From positions 79,224,053 through 79,288,052 of the forward strand of contig OY720344.1 of the NCBI GenBank assembly GCA_963082975.1: a stretch of DNA of 64,000 bases, in the 5' to 3' direction. The translations under genes and the position numbers were made by a program. Under the pieces are notes generated by a model. That model was not told the DNA's origin, did not search any database, and saw nothing but the letters and a program-made list of their open reading frames with translations. The first letter of the stretch is position 1. Each line of letters begins with the position of its first letter. Positions 1-15,969 of this stretch are shown here, in pieces. The DNA comes from Labia minor (Eukaryota; Arthropoda; Insecta; Dermaptera; Spongiphoridae).

Positions 1-447
1 CTTAAATAATTAAATTTAAAAATTAAAATTCCTTTTTAGGTTCAGAATCTAAGGTCGAAAAGGTCGAGAATTTAGAAAAAGGTTTTAATTTTTAGATTTT
101 AGATTTTATTCTAAATAATAAAATATATTTAATCATTAATTTATAAATTATACTTACTTAAATATTATGCTTAAATAATTAAATTTAAAAATTAAAATTC
201 CTTTTTAGGTTATATTGGATTCAGAATCTAAGGTCGAAAAGGTCGAGAATTTAGAAAAAGGTTTTAATTTTTAGATTTTAGATTTTATTCTAAATAATAA
301 AATATATTTAATCATTAATTTATAAATTATACTTACTTAAATATTATGCTTAAATAATTAAATTTAAAAATTAAAATTCCTTTTTAGGTTATATTGGATT
401 CAGAATCTAAGGTCGAAAAGGTCGAGAATTTAGAAAAAGGTTTTAAT
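1..447. repeat. 179-bp tandem repeat, three copies
   Basis: Three head-to-tail units start at 1, 170 and 349. Units 2 and 3 are 179 bp apart; unit 1 lacks a 10-bp piece just before TCAGAATCT, giving a 169-bp step. The copies are otherwise nearly identical, so the amplification is recent. Each unit holds a pyrimidine-rich CCTTTTTAG followed by a short open stretch (frame GTT ATA TTG GAT TCA), which could be a repeated splice acceptor and exon. The array may continue to the left of the window. Confidence 0.9.
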
Positions 448-1380
448 TCGGTATAAAACCGTGTATGTGATAGTAATTTCATGTAAGAGAAAGTTTACAG
501 GACACTTTCAACACAAAGATAGTTACATTTCTCAACGGCGCTAATCAAATACGCACAATATAAACCTTATTTTGTAAGAAATTATGGGATTATCCATAAA
601 ATTGAAAAATAAGATATATATGAAAAGATAATTTATCAATATGTATTATTTAAAATGGTAGTTAATTTTCATATTTTATTTATCGTAAATTAAATTTAGA
701 ATTATTTGTTTATATTTTATAGAGAATGGCATTCAGATTTTATATGTTTAGTTTTTTTATTTAACTTGTTTTATTGAAAATAATATTAGAAAATAAATCT
801 TTACAAATAGATCATATTTTAATAATTTAAAAAATAATAATCATGATAAAATTAAGAATTTTCTAATCGTTTTAATATTTGATGATTTCATTATCTACTA
901 AAATACTATATTTAATATATCTTCTTTAAATCAAAAATTAAGCTTATAATTATTCATTTAAATTAGGAAATATATACAATTGAAATTTAAAATTTGCGCT
1001 CTTTTCCCCAAAAATAATTCATTAATTATTTTTATAAATTTCTACTTTCAAAATTTATATATTATTATTTTTCAATTAAATTGATTGATTTTTAATTTAA
1101 ATTATATATAGAAACAGTTTATTTAAATATTTTTTTAATTATTGAAGTTCCTTAAAATTATTTATATACTTAGAGTGAAATGATTTTTATTCAATAAAAA
1201 TATTTTAAATTAATTATTAAGTATGAAAAATTAATAAATTATAAATAAGAAATATTTTTTTATTTGTTTTGCGTAGTAACGTAGATTTTCAACGCCCATA
1301 AGAATGTACTTTGACCGTGAGAGTTTGGACCAGAGAATAAGAATCCTTTCTAATTACATATCAAACAACAACGACTTTCG
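448..1380. other. AT-rich intergenic stretch, no gene seen
   Basis: Only AT-rich sequence with short A and T runs. There is no ORF with coding character and no recognisable repeat terminus. The part after about 1260 leads into the poly(A)-binding protein promoter. Confidence 0.6.
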
Positions 1381-1401
1381 ATATTTTCTCGCTTGAGGGC
1401 G

Positions 1402-1407
1402 TATAAA
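1402..1407 (+). promoter_or_regulatory. Possible TATA box of the PABP gene
   Basis: TATAAA lies in a locally GC-richer stretch about 450 bp upstream of the PABP start codon. A start site near 1430-1440 would fall in the pyrimidine-rich TTTGCCTACTACTAAC region, compatible with the terminal-oligopyrimidine leaders known for PABP mRNAs. This is positional inference; no transcript evidence is available. Confidence 0.3.
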
Positions 1408-1635
1408 GTAGGGTGCTTCTTTGCCTACTACTAACATTTCATACCGCTTTTAGTTCTTAGAGTGTAAATCTCATTTATCCTATCTCTGTGAACTTTAGTC
1501 AGAGATCTTGTATATATAAATGCAGCGACCTAGTTAGAAGACTCTCTCCATTACGGAAAGAGTTTCTTTATGTGTGGTTGTGTCTCCTGATAAATAGGTT
1601 ACACAACCCACTTTATAATTATAATTACTATACAC

Positions 1636-1712
1636 TAAAAAACTTAAAAAACAAAAAAAAATTAATAAAATATAAAAAACTACAAAAAAATAGAAAAAAT
1701 TGTGAAAATAAC
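1636..1712 (+). promoter_or_regulatory. A-rich 5' leader element (PABP autoregulation)
   Basis: A run of oligo(A) blocks (A6 to A9 separated by one to four other bases) lies about 140-215 nt upstream of the PABP start codon. Animal PABPC mRNAs are known to carry an A-rich element in the 5' UTR that PABP itself binds to repress its own translation. Position and composition match that element. AT-rich background makes some A runs expected, but the density here on the sense strand is higher than in the rest of the leader. Confidence 0.6.
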
Positions 1713-1835
1713 AATCTTTTTAAAATTTGTTATCTTCAACGTGGCTCTCCATTGAAGTCGAAGCCTTGAAGAAAGAAGTCTTCAGCTTTATAAGGAAAAG
1801 ATAAGTCCAAGTATCTTTTTTTAAGGCTTAATTGA

Positions 1836-6622
<4,787 letters not shown>

Positions 6623-6800
6623 TTTTCTTAATAACGATTAAGCAGCAAGATATCAACTACTTTCTTTTAGAAAACATAGGTACGGTCCTACAAAATAACA
6701 TCATCAAAGTAGAGAAATCAACAACTACCGGGAATTTAAAATACATTCAAGCCCACTCCCTTAAGATAACACAAAAAATTAAAAAAAAAACAGTAAAATT

Positions 6801-6832
6801 AATAAAATACAGCTTTATATAATTAAATAAAA
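6801..6832 (+). terminator. Candidate polyadenylation signals of PABP
   Basis: AATAAA occurs at 6801-6806 and 6827-6832, about 180-210 nt after the PABP stop codon, a normal 3' UTR length. In such AT-rich DNA AATAAA is common by chance, so the site used is uncertain. Confidence 0.35.
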
Positions 6833-8907
6833 ACAGAAAATAATCATAAAATAAATTAAAATGTTTTGAGGAAGAACAAAAAAATAGAAAAATAATTTAA
6901 AAAAACTAATGGTTTTTATAAAAAAAAAAACGGTACATCTATTATTTCCTTATTAAAATATAATTGTTTAAATTTGATAATAGGATTAATTTGGTTTCGA
7001 ACTTTTTAATTGCACACACAACAAACCATTTATTTTGGGGATTGATTAATATTTTATTCAAATACAGTCCACATACTTAATATCAAATTTCTTTTTAATT
7101 TGAATTTTCCAATCTTCTATTACTGTTGATTTATTTGATTCAATTTCTTATTTTTTTTTTATTTTGTTTCTTATTTTGAACTTAAAACAATTTAAATATT
7201 AAAAAAATAAAAAATGAAAAAAAAATGAAAAACTATAAAAGGAAAAAGAAATTTTATATTTGGAAATTTGGCCAAATTTTTTTTATCTTTTAAAAATAAA
7301 AACACATATACAATTGTTAATTTTGGAAAAAAATGAAAATAAAAAAAAATATATACAAAAATAACAATTTTATTGATAAAAAGAAAAAAATGAAATATAT
7401 TATATATTATATACACCTTGAAAACATATTACAAAAAATAAAAAAATAAAAAAAAATTTCAAAACTAAAATATAATTTATATATATGTATATATATATAT
7501 TTAATTTATATATATATGTATATATATATATATATTATATTATTTATATGAATATTTAATTTCTGATTTAAACAAGTTTAAAAAATAAATAAAAAAACAG
7601 ACTTTTCATAATTATAAGGACGTTTATAATGATTCTACTGAGAAAATGTTGGATATCAAATAAAGTTCATTTTCAAGAAAGTTTTTTATTTCATTGCAAC
7701 CAAAATAAAATTGAAATTACCTTTTTTGAACTACTTATTTTTGTTTCAGTTAATTCTTTAATTTGTAATAATTTGCATTTATTATAACAATAATGTTCTT
7801 TCTATTTGACTTGTAATTAAAATTTTGATTTTTTTATAAGAATTTTGTGCATTTTTTTTATATATTCATGGTTCAATTTAATTCTGACGTTTAAGCATGT
7901 AAAACTAAGTTATGATCCACTTTTCATATGATATCCTTTAATATAATGATTTTTTCATAAATATATATTTCCTAATTAAAATTAATGTTTATTTTATAAT
8001 TATTCAAACTTATCAAATCACGAGCTCTATTAAATTTAAAATTCTAATATTTATAATATTTATAATATTCTGTATCCACTTTAAACTTATTAATCAATTC
8101 ATTAGAGAAGAATTATACTTGTTCTTTTTCAATTTAAAAGAATCATAATTTATTATTTTAAATATTTTTAAATTATTTTTTTTTATTCAGCACATTTTTT
8201 ATGAATCATAAAAAATCAATAAAATAAACTTTAAAATAAAGTTTAAAATAAATAAATAAACCGAATTGGTGAATACAATTTAATGAAGTAAATAATTATC
8301 GAAGTTTATTAAATAGAATTGTTTATCATAAAAATCTTAAAACTAAGAATATAATTTCTTAGTTATTTACAAAACATCACGAGATAAATCTACTTTTGAT
8401 GAGTTTTAAGTTAAAAATTAAAACTTGCATAATTTCATTTGGAAAAATAGTTATAAATCCTAATTTATTAGTTCAACTAAATGTTTCATTAGTATGAAAA
8501 TTTAAATTATTATTAGAACAAATAAATTACCAATTCTGTAGAATTTAAATTGTATTTTTTGATCAGATAATCCATAAAAGTGGGATTTTTAAAAGAAATT
8601 TAAGAATAGTGTGATCTAAACGTATTTGAAGCATTTTGTCTTTAAAAGTATTTTTCAATTACATTACATTTTTATATTTATAAATTTTAATTTTAAGTGA
8701 ATTAAATGAGTCTTCAGCTCGAAACAATTAGATTAATCTACTACTCATCTCCTATGGAAGGACCTAGAGCCAGGTTTCTGAAATAATGATAAATGTATCG
8801 AAAACGATGTGATGTAAGTATGAGAAAAATTATACAAATATAGAATATTACTAAGGAGTTGGTTAAGTCAAGTAAATAAATGAAATATTTTGTTTTTAAT
8901 ACAATTA
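6833..8907. other. AT-rich intergenic stretch between PABP and the Gly-rich gene
   Basis: Long A/T runs and an (AT)n tract at about 7482-7542. A slightly GC-richer patch at 8709-8790 has no coding frame I trust. No gene seen. PABP and its neighbour converge towards this region. Confidence 0.55.
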
Positions 8908-8913
8908 TTTATT
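8908..8913 (-). terminator. Polyadenylation signal of the Gly/Tyr-rich gene
   Basis: AATAAA on the minus strand, 83 nt beyond the predicted stop codon. The distance is normal, but chance occurrence is likely in this composition. Confidence 0.4.
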
Positions 8914-8995
8914 TTATATAAAAAATATAATTTAGGGAAATTAATGAAGTCCAAAGATTGATGAATGAAATCGAAGAAAGGAATGAGGAAATCAA

Positions 8996-11900
8996 TTAAC
9001 GACGACCCCACCTATAATAAAATATAAAAAAAGTTCAATTACTTTTATTTAGATAATTTAAATTTCTTTAGTATTTTTCTTATCTATTAATCAGTAATAA
9101 ACATTCATTTTATATACTTACGCCCCTGATGATGCATGTGCGTAACTTCCGCTGTATCCGCCATAACCCCCACCCCATGATCCCGACGAGGCATAACTTC
9201 GAGATCCACTCCAACCTCCGCCATAACCTCCATAATTTGGTTTGTAATAACCTCCATGGCCTCCATAGCCTCCGTAACCACCATATCCGCCATACCCTCC
9301 ATGTCCACCATATCCACCATATCCTCCATATCCACCTCGGCCCCAACCACTAAAAACAAAAATTTTTCAAAATTAATATATAAATAAAAATATAAATAAA
9401 TGTTGGTTATATATGTGCCATTCAGAAGCCAAAGCGATTAACTCCACATATAAACAAACTAAGAAAATGAAGCCTAAAGTTCACAGTTTGTATTAAATTC
9501 AGGGTTATTGATTACAGAAAAATGTATATTGCATTATCAAGTTCATTATTCCATTCATATGTTGCAGATTACCTTATATTACATTTCATTACATTACTAG
9601 CAAAATTTTAAAAATTGGAGTTAATCGGTTTGGCTTCTGAATGGAACATTATATACAATAGAATTTATTCTTGTCATGTTAATGAAGACCCCTGATTTAT
9701 AGGCAACCTCACTTTCTTAAATGATTCTCTACATTCTTCCAACTAAACTGAATACAATATAAAAAAAAAACGTTAGAATACACTTGCAATAAAATTATAT
9801 TCCTAAAACTCTTTTGAAACAAAACAATTATTAGGTGACAGTACAGACAAATATTTTAAATAAATAGGAATTTTAAAAATTTTTGCATCATTAAATTTAT
9901 CCATAAAATAAAAAAAAATAATATAAATTGTGTTAGAAAAAAGACTTTACAAATGTTAACATTTGGTATATACATATACTTACTTAATTAGTACTTAATA
10001 TACATATATAGTATGTATATATATATAGAGAGATATATTATAATACTATATATGTATACATATGTTTTAGATGCTTGAGTGGCAGTAATTGATATTAAAA
10101 TAGATTAAATATTTATGATTATTATCTAATCAATATTTTTAATTATTAATAAGCATCTAATAATAGAAATTATTTAATCTTCGAATCTTATCTATCAGCT
10201 TCAATAGAGGAGAATGTCAAAAAAGTATTCCATTAAAAATCTGTAAAGCTTATTGACTTATTTGAATTCGTTTTCCTTATCAATTCGAGATTCATTGTTA
10301 ATTAAAATGTTTGCCAAGTGGCTGAATAAATAAATCAATATTTGACAAGTAGTTGGGGCCTATCAGGGCGAGCCCTTTCTATTTAAACTTACTAGCCAAG
10401 GGCCTTTCCTAGGGCGAAGCCTTTTGCGAAACCAATTCCTTTAGCCAAGAGTAGTGTGCGTTTTGGTCGTTGTAGATTGTCTCCTTCTTCGGATACTTCG
10501 ACGAGTTGCACCGGCGTTTCATTTTCTACACCATCTGTACAAATAATAAAATTTTTATTAAAATTTATCATTAATCATCACAGTTATTTTTTAATACATT
10601 TATATACAATATAATTTTAAACATTAATTGATTAAATTCAAAACAATAAATAATAATAACATTATTAATAAATAAAAATATATAATAATAATTAAAATAA
10701 TATATATTCTATTATTAATAATAATTTTTAAGCACATCCTTTTACATACATTCAAACAACTTGATTCCTTTTTTCTAGATATCTAAATATTTGTTATAAT
10801 ATCCATTTGGAATTAATAAGAATATCAAATGATATATGAAAATATTAAGTTATTTTCTAACTATTATTAATATTATATTTAATATTAAATTAAGTATATT
10901 ATTCACACATGTGTAACTTTTAGAATGACAAAATTATATATATATATATATATATAAATTTAATTGAAAGATCATATTTTTTATATTTAGTAACACTGAA
11001 ATAATAATACTTTTTCAAAGTCCAAATTATATAGTTTTTTATATTATTTAATTATATTTTTTAAGTTTAATTAATGATAAGAGAATAAGAAATAACAATA
11101 AGATTGAAAACTATGTAAATATATAATTAAAATAAAATGTGATCTTGATTAAATTAAATGTTTCGTAAGCTTACACTTCTTAACCATCATATAAAAGACT
11201 TTTTATAATATAATAATTCTTTTTCACACAAGATACTATCTTTGATTTATTTATTATAAATGTATATTTTCTTTATAAGGAAAAATTGAAATGAACAAAT
11301 AATTCATCCACTCTTTGGAAAACTTGTTTTTTAAAGCTTGTATTTTTTTAAAAGCTTTATATGAATTTCATATAACATTAGAAATATTTTCAAATGATAC
11401 TCATATAATGGAATAAAAAGAAATATAAAAATCTATTTTTGTATTCATATTATTTTAAACGCACAATTTATTTGATTTTTAAATTAAAATTATTTTTTTA
11501 AAAAGTGATATTTTTTAAATCCGAATTAAATTAAAAGAATAGAATTATAAAAAAGACTCATACAGCGTTTTGTGCTTTTAAACTTTTAACTTCATTAGTC
11601 TCTCTCTCCCTAATTTTCTATTAATATCTTAATATGTATCCATTACACTAAAAATGCATTATAATTTAATTATTATAGTTCAAATTTTTATAAAACCAAG
11701 ATCTTTGTGAATTTTTTTTCACTAAAGTGAGTTCATTCGATCAAGTGTTTTAAATATAAGTATGATATATGTATAATAAATATTTGATGATATATGTATA
11801 CTATAAATTTATGAATATATTACCTATATAATTGAATGGAATATAATATGATCAAACCAATCAAAATAAAACAAATTCATAAAAATATTTAATCAAAATA

Positions 11901-12326
11901 ATATTTTCCTTTTAAAAGCAAAACATAACATATAAAGGTAATTTTTTTAGGATATAAAATTTTGACTCTACTTCTTAACTAAAAATAAAAAAAAAATTTT
12001 GAATTATTTTTATAGCGTTTTTTCAATTAAACTATTTTAATGTAAAAGTTGTTTAAAATATTTTTTATTTATTTCTTTTTAATATTTTAATTCACATGTA
12101 CATTTATTTTTGTTTTTTGATTTAATTTAATTTTTTTTTTTGAAATTTGTAATAATAATATAATAATAAGAAGAATAAGAAATGAAAACTTGCCGGTTAC
12201 AAGTTGTGGTCCTGGATTTATTTCAACAGTATGATCGGGTTGCGACTGCAAAACTAATTCCTCCTCTCCCGCAACAGCAACTAGCAAAAACACTGCTAGA
12301 ATTATGCACTGAACGAGAGACTTCAT
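8996..12326 (-). CDS. Secreted Gly/Tyr-rich protein precursor, four coding exons
   Basis: Minus-strand exons 12194-12326, 10393-10534, 9122-9349 and 8996-9011 join in phase to 172 aa. Visible in order: a signal peptide (residues 1-20, MKSLVQCIILAVFLLVAVAG), an acidic propeptide-like stretch, RPKR at 67-70 (furin/convertase type), a Lys/Leu/Gly segment TLLLAKGIGFAKGFALG, about 75 residues of GGY/GYGG repeats, and C-terminal AWGRR. Intron 1 needs a GC-AG splice (CCG|GCAAGT); introns 2 and 3 are GT-AG with GTAAGT donors. The exact phase fit (1, 2, 2) across all junctions supports the model. If the last intron is not removed, translation stops at 9118-9120 after SSGA. Family resemblance is to Gly/Tyr-rich secreted proteins (cuticular, shematrin-like, or NLP-type antimicrobial peptides). 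Function is not established. Confidence 0.8.
9122..9349 (-). CDS. GGY-repeat exon of the Gly/Tyr-rich gene
   Basis: Reads GWGRGGYGGYGGYGGHGG and further GYGG/GGH repeats, then a Ser-rich end, in the frame set by exon 2. Two other frames are also open (Met/Asp/Glu-rich and Trp/Arg-rich) because of the GGN-TAT repeat structure. They lack an upstream exon and are shadows. Confidence 0.85.
9418..9644. mobile_element. MITE, family A copy 1 (in intron 2 of the Gly-rich gene)
   Basis: Ends are imperfect inverted repeats of about 28 bp: CCATTCAGAAGCCAAAGCGA on the left against TCGGTTTGGCTTCTGAATGG on the right. Related copies lie at 31476-31628 and, truncated, at 21091-21229. Similarity with the 31-kb copy continues about 150 bp beyond the right end (GATTTATAGGCAACC, ATTCTTCCAACTAAACTG), so the full repeat may be larger than the inverted-repeat unit. 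Confidence 0.75.
10536..12193. other. Intron 1 of the Gly/Tyr-rich gene
   Basis: 1.66 kb of AT-rich sequence with an (AT)n tract at about 10935-10957. No coding block or transposon terminus recognised. Confidence 0.5.
12194..12326 (-). CDS. Signal-peptide exon of the Gly/Tyr-rich gene
   Basis: Encodes 44 residues plus one base. The ATG at 12326 is followed by a hydrophobic core typical of a secretory signal. The frame stays open upstream to 12437, but those residues would bury the signal, so the internal ATG is preferred. A TTTTAAAAA stretch at about 12368-12378 could serve as a TATA element some 45 bp upstream. Confidence 0.8.
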
Positions 12327-12439
12327 CGTGGGGCTGCGAAATGTTCCCGGAGCCCTGCGTCTTGTTCTTTTTAAAAGGTAACGACGTGTGTGGAGGGCGG
12401 GGAAAGAGTCAAGGTCAGTGCAATTCTCACCGAACAACT

Positions 12440-14080
12440 CGAATCGATCCGTTTTATTCCTCTTCAGAAATACTTTTTATTTTCCTGGAAAAATCGAATC
12501 ATCAATGATAAAAATAATTCATATCACCATTCGTTCATTTTTAAATTTATTTTATTTTATTTTTTTAATAATATGTTATTAACAATGAGAAGGAAAGTAG
12601 AAAGATAGAGATGTTGGAGAGAGGGGAGAGAAAGAGAAAGAAAGAGTTAGACGGGGAAAACCCTTATTTCAAGTTCATTGGCAGGTGGATCTCTAGGAAG
12701 GGCATCAGCCAACGAACTTAACGCGTGTATTATCTTGCGCAATCTACCCTATTATCCACTTCAATACAACGCTTGTTTCCTGATGACCTCACAGAATCTT
12801 AATGAAAGCATATTAAAAGAAAGAGACTTTAATGCGTGCACCTGAACCAATTTTAATCATAACCAACGACATCAGCCACGCATAGAAGGAGATGGGATCG
12901 ATTACAACATCGTAACTTAGTAAGGAATTATTCTGAGAAATATTGTGCAAAAACTATAAAAAAATAACATTGCTTTGTAGGGGAATCGTTTTAAGATTTC
13001 ACATTCTTTATTTTTAGAATTTTTTTTTTGTGAAAAAAAGGAAATTAAATCAACAAAAAATATTTTTATATTGCTAATAAATTCCGTCTGAATTAAGAAA
13101 AAATTAAGAAACATACAATATAATTATATATACTATTAATATATTTTCTTATTAAGTTTCTTCCTAAAATTTCTTATTTAAATGACATATTTCTAAATTG
13201 TTAAATAATATCCAGGACAAGGTTTTTATTTTAAATTTTAAAATATTTTAAAATGCTGCTTGGTATTTTAAAAAGTGTATACTATATGAAATGAGTATAT
13301 AGTTTTAAGAATATTGCGTATCTATCAGGAAATATTATTAAATTGACCGATTATCCTCCATATTAGTATTCTTATCTTATAATTATCTCCCTTTATACCT
13401 AACAAATAGATCATTAATCAATTTATTTTTTCCAAATCCCAGAAATGATTTCTTGTTAAGAACCACACTGAATTTATATTCATTGTCCAATGAGTTGACA
13501 ATGCATATAGAAATATTCATATTTATTCTAGCAATTCCCAAAAATTATTAAAATATAATATGCATTTTTATATTAATTTCTTAAGATCAAATAATATTTG
13601 AATTATTTAATTTATTTTAAAGAGGTTCTTATATTTAAAAATTAATTTAATATATATTATTTTAAATTTATTGAAAATTTTAGTTGAAAATAAAATATTC
13701 TTTAATCAACATTTTAAATAAAAATAGATTATTTTATTAAAGAAAAATATTGTGATATAGAATTAATTACTTTAATTAAGAAAAAAAACATTACAATGAT
13801 TTATCCAATAATTATGATCTATTATGTATCGACCTCAAAACTACCTACTTCATAAAAACAATTTTTGTTAGATATTGATAATAATGTAGAATTATCAAAC
13901 TCTTCAATTCATAATAATTAATATCATAGGTATAAAAAGATATATTACATTTTAAACAAATTGGTTAGTTACTTTTTAGTAAATTTTAAAAATTAAAAAA
14001 AATCATTAGAATATATATTTATACTTAACTCATCTTAATGATGTTGATACATTTCTAAATTATAATATGAAATTACTACT
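12440..14080. other. Intergenic, upstream flank of the Gly/Tyr-rich gene
   Basis: 12600-12910 is GC-richer than the surroundings, with a purine-rich GAGA-type tract (12606-12655) that could be promoter sequence for the minus-strand gene. From 12910 on I see only AT-rich DNA. Confidence 0.45.
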
Positions 14081-14084
14081 TTTT

Positions 14085-14620
14085 ACTATCTCGCCAGCCA
14101 CTAAAATTTTCGATTTCGCGATTTTGATGTTTTTATACGTTTTCAAGGTCCCTGAGTCATTTTCACTAACGTTTAGAAAAATGTCTGTCTCTCTCTCTGT
14201 GTGTGTGTGTGTGTATGTAGACAAGATTACGCAAAGACGGTTTGAAATTTGGTACACGTGCATTATTCAAAATTCGTAGTTTTCTATCAACTTTAGAGAA
14301 GTGTAGCTCATCCGGAAGAGGGTCATGTTTGATTTTTTTTTCCTCTAAAGTGGCCATAAAAATAAAGATATATGTTTGATAGTTTTTCACATGATTAAAA
14401 ATTCTATAAAACTCCTATATATAGAATTTCAGCTTGATTGAATCACTGAAAGTACGAGAATTAATTTTTTAACACTGCAAATCACGCGCCAACACGTGAC
14501 GGTCAACGGTGCTGGTTTAATAAATATTATTTATTAATTTTAATTTAGAATTTAATTAATTAAATTTAATTTAAATATAATATATGTGTTAATTAATCCA
14601 ATTCAAATTTGCGAGATAGT
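14085..14620. mobile_element. Non-autonomous element, family B copy 1
   Basis: Begins ACTATCTCGC and closes GCGAGATAGT, a perfect 10-bp inverted pair. Internal (TC)n(GT)n microsatellite at 14187-14214. Related copies at 24778-25371 (same orientation) and 26026-26522 (inverted) share motifs such as GGAAGAGGGTCA, CTATATATAGAATTTCAGCTTG and CGCGCCAACACGTGACG. Similarity continues a few bases past the right GCGAGATAGT (CGAGTGGA), so the exact boundary is uncertain. No coding capacity. Confidence 0.75.
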
Positions 14621-14639
14621 CGAGTGGAGATACTCCAGA

Positions 14640-15965
14640 TTTTTTTTAATAGCGAGAAAACTCAAAATATATAAAATCCTTCCATTCAAATATTTAATTC
14701 TAAATTATTAACACTATATTCAAATAGCATATGGAATACCATATATACATACACGTTATTTATTTTTTAGGTCCATTTTAGTCAACCTTTGCTTTTATTT
14801 TAAATAAATTATTTGATCAAACCTAATTGAATTTGTCGAGGTTCGATCCTTTGACCTTAAATTTGCACCACGACTATATACTTAATAATCTTACACTAAT
14901 AAATGATATAAGTAAAAGTACAATACTCCACTTTTCCTATCTCAATTCTAAATGTGTATTCCAATCATAAAATTAACCAATTTGTTTTTTAAACAAATCG
15001 TAAATTTCATCGGCAAGCGTATCAAATTATCGTTTAATTCCTTTTTATCTTTATCCGTTCCAGGTGTAAACTCTTTTAAACTTACGACAATAATTAATAA
15101 TATAACATATTTTTATATAGTAGTTATATTTAAGATACATTTCTTAACGAGTTGTATTTATATATTATATCATCATATCTCTCTTTATTTTATTTTCTAC
15201 TAAAAAACATTTAAAAAATTCAAAATAAAAGAAAATGAAAAATTTCATCATTAAAATATAATAAATAATTTTTGTGTTGGCTCTAACAATAATTACTAAG
15301 ATCATTATAAGAATTTATTATAGTATTTATATAAATAAATAAATCATATTTACAATTAAGGCTATTTTAAAGGAAATTTAGATAATAATTTATTTTAATG
15401 GGTATAATTTAAATTTTAAATGATAAAAAAACCAAAAATTAAATTTAATAGATATGAAAGATTATAAAATTATTATAAAAATATTATAAAAAGAAGGGAA
15501 ATCAAATGAAATAAAAATATCATTGGATAAGCATATCGAAATGAACATAGAACATGGAACAGAAGATTAAAATATCAATTATTATATATATTTATATTTA
15601 TATACATAAATATATTAAAAATATATAAATAAATATAAAAATAATAGAAAAAACTTAAAATAATTTCTACACAAATCTATAAACCAAATTAGTATTATAT
15701 GTATTTATTTAAGCTTTTGTGGTTATATTGATAATTATTAAGAGAATTATAGTATTATATGTATATATTTACATAATTACATATCAGTAAATTAGGGTAC
15801 GAACTATAATTTCCCTCAATTTAAATAATAATTTAAATAAAAATAATCCCCAAATAAAACAACATTATACTTTTAGTAAATTTTTTCAATTTTAAAAAAA
15901 AAATTTTAATAAGTTGACCTGTGGCCAGGTCCGAACCGACCGACGGTTTGAAGTAAATTAATTTC
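14640..15965. other. AT-rich stretch, no gene seen
   Basis: Only a B-box-like GGTTCGATCC at 14841-14850 stands out, possibly a remnant of a tRNA-derived SINE. No A box or tail is clear. Confidence 0.4.
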
Positions 15966-15969
15966 CAGC

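Noticed and set aside
1488-1769. 93-codon open frame in the PABP leader
   Set aside because: It starts at GTG rather than ATG and covers the A-rich leader, giving a Lys/Asn-rich low-complexity reading. Not a credible uORF.
9105-9359. Two other open frames over the GGY exon (Met/Asp/Glu-rich and Trp/Arg-rich) and one on the + strand (His-rich)
   Set aside because: All come from the GGN-TAT codon repeat. Only the third minus frame fits the upstream exon phases and gives the GGY protein.
12182-12608. Plus-strand ORFs opposite the signal-peptide exon
   Set aside because: They are shadows of the minus-strand coding exon and its flank, with no splice support or recognisable domain.
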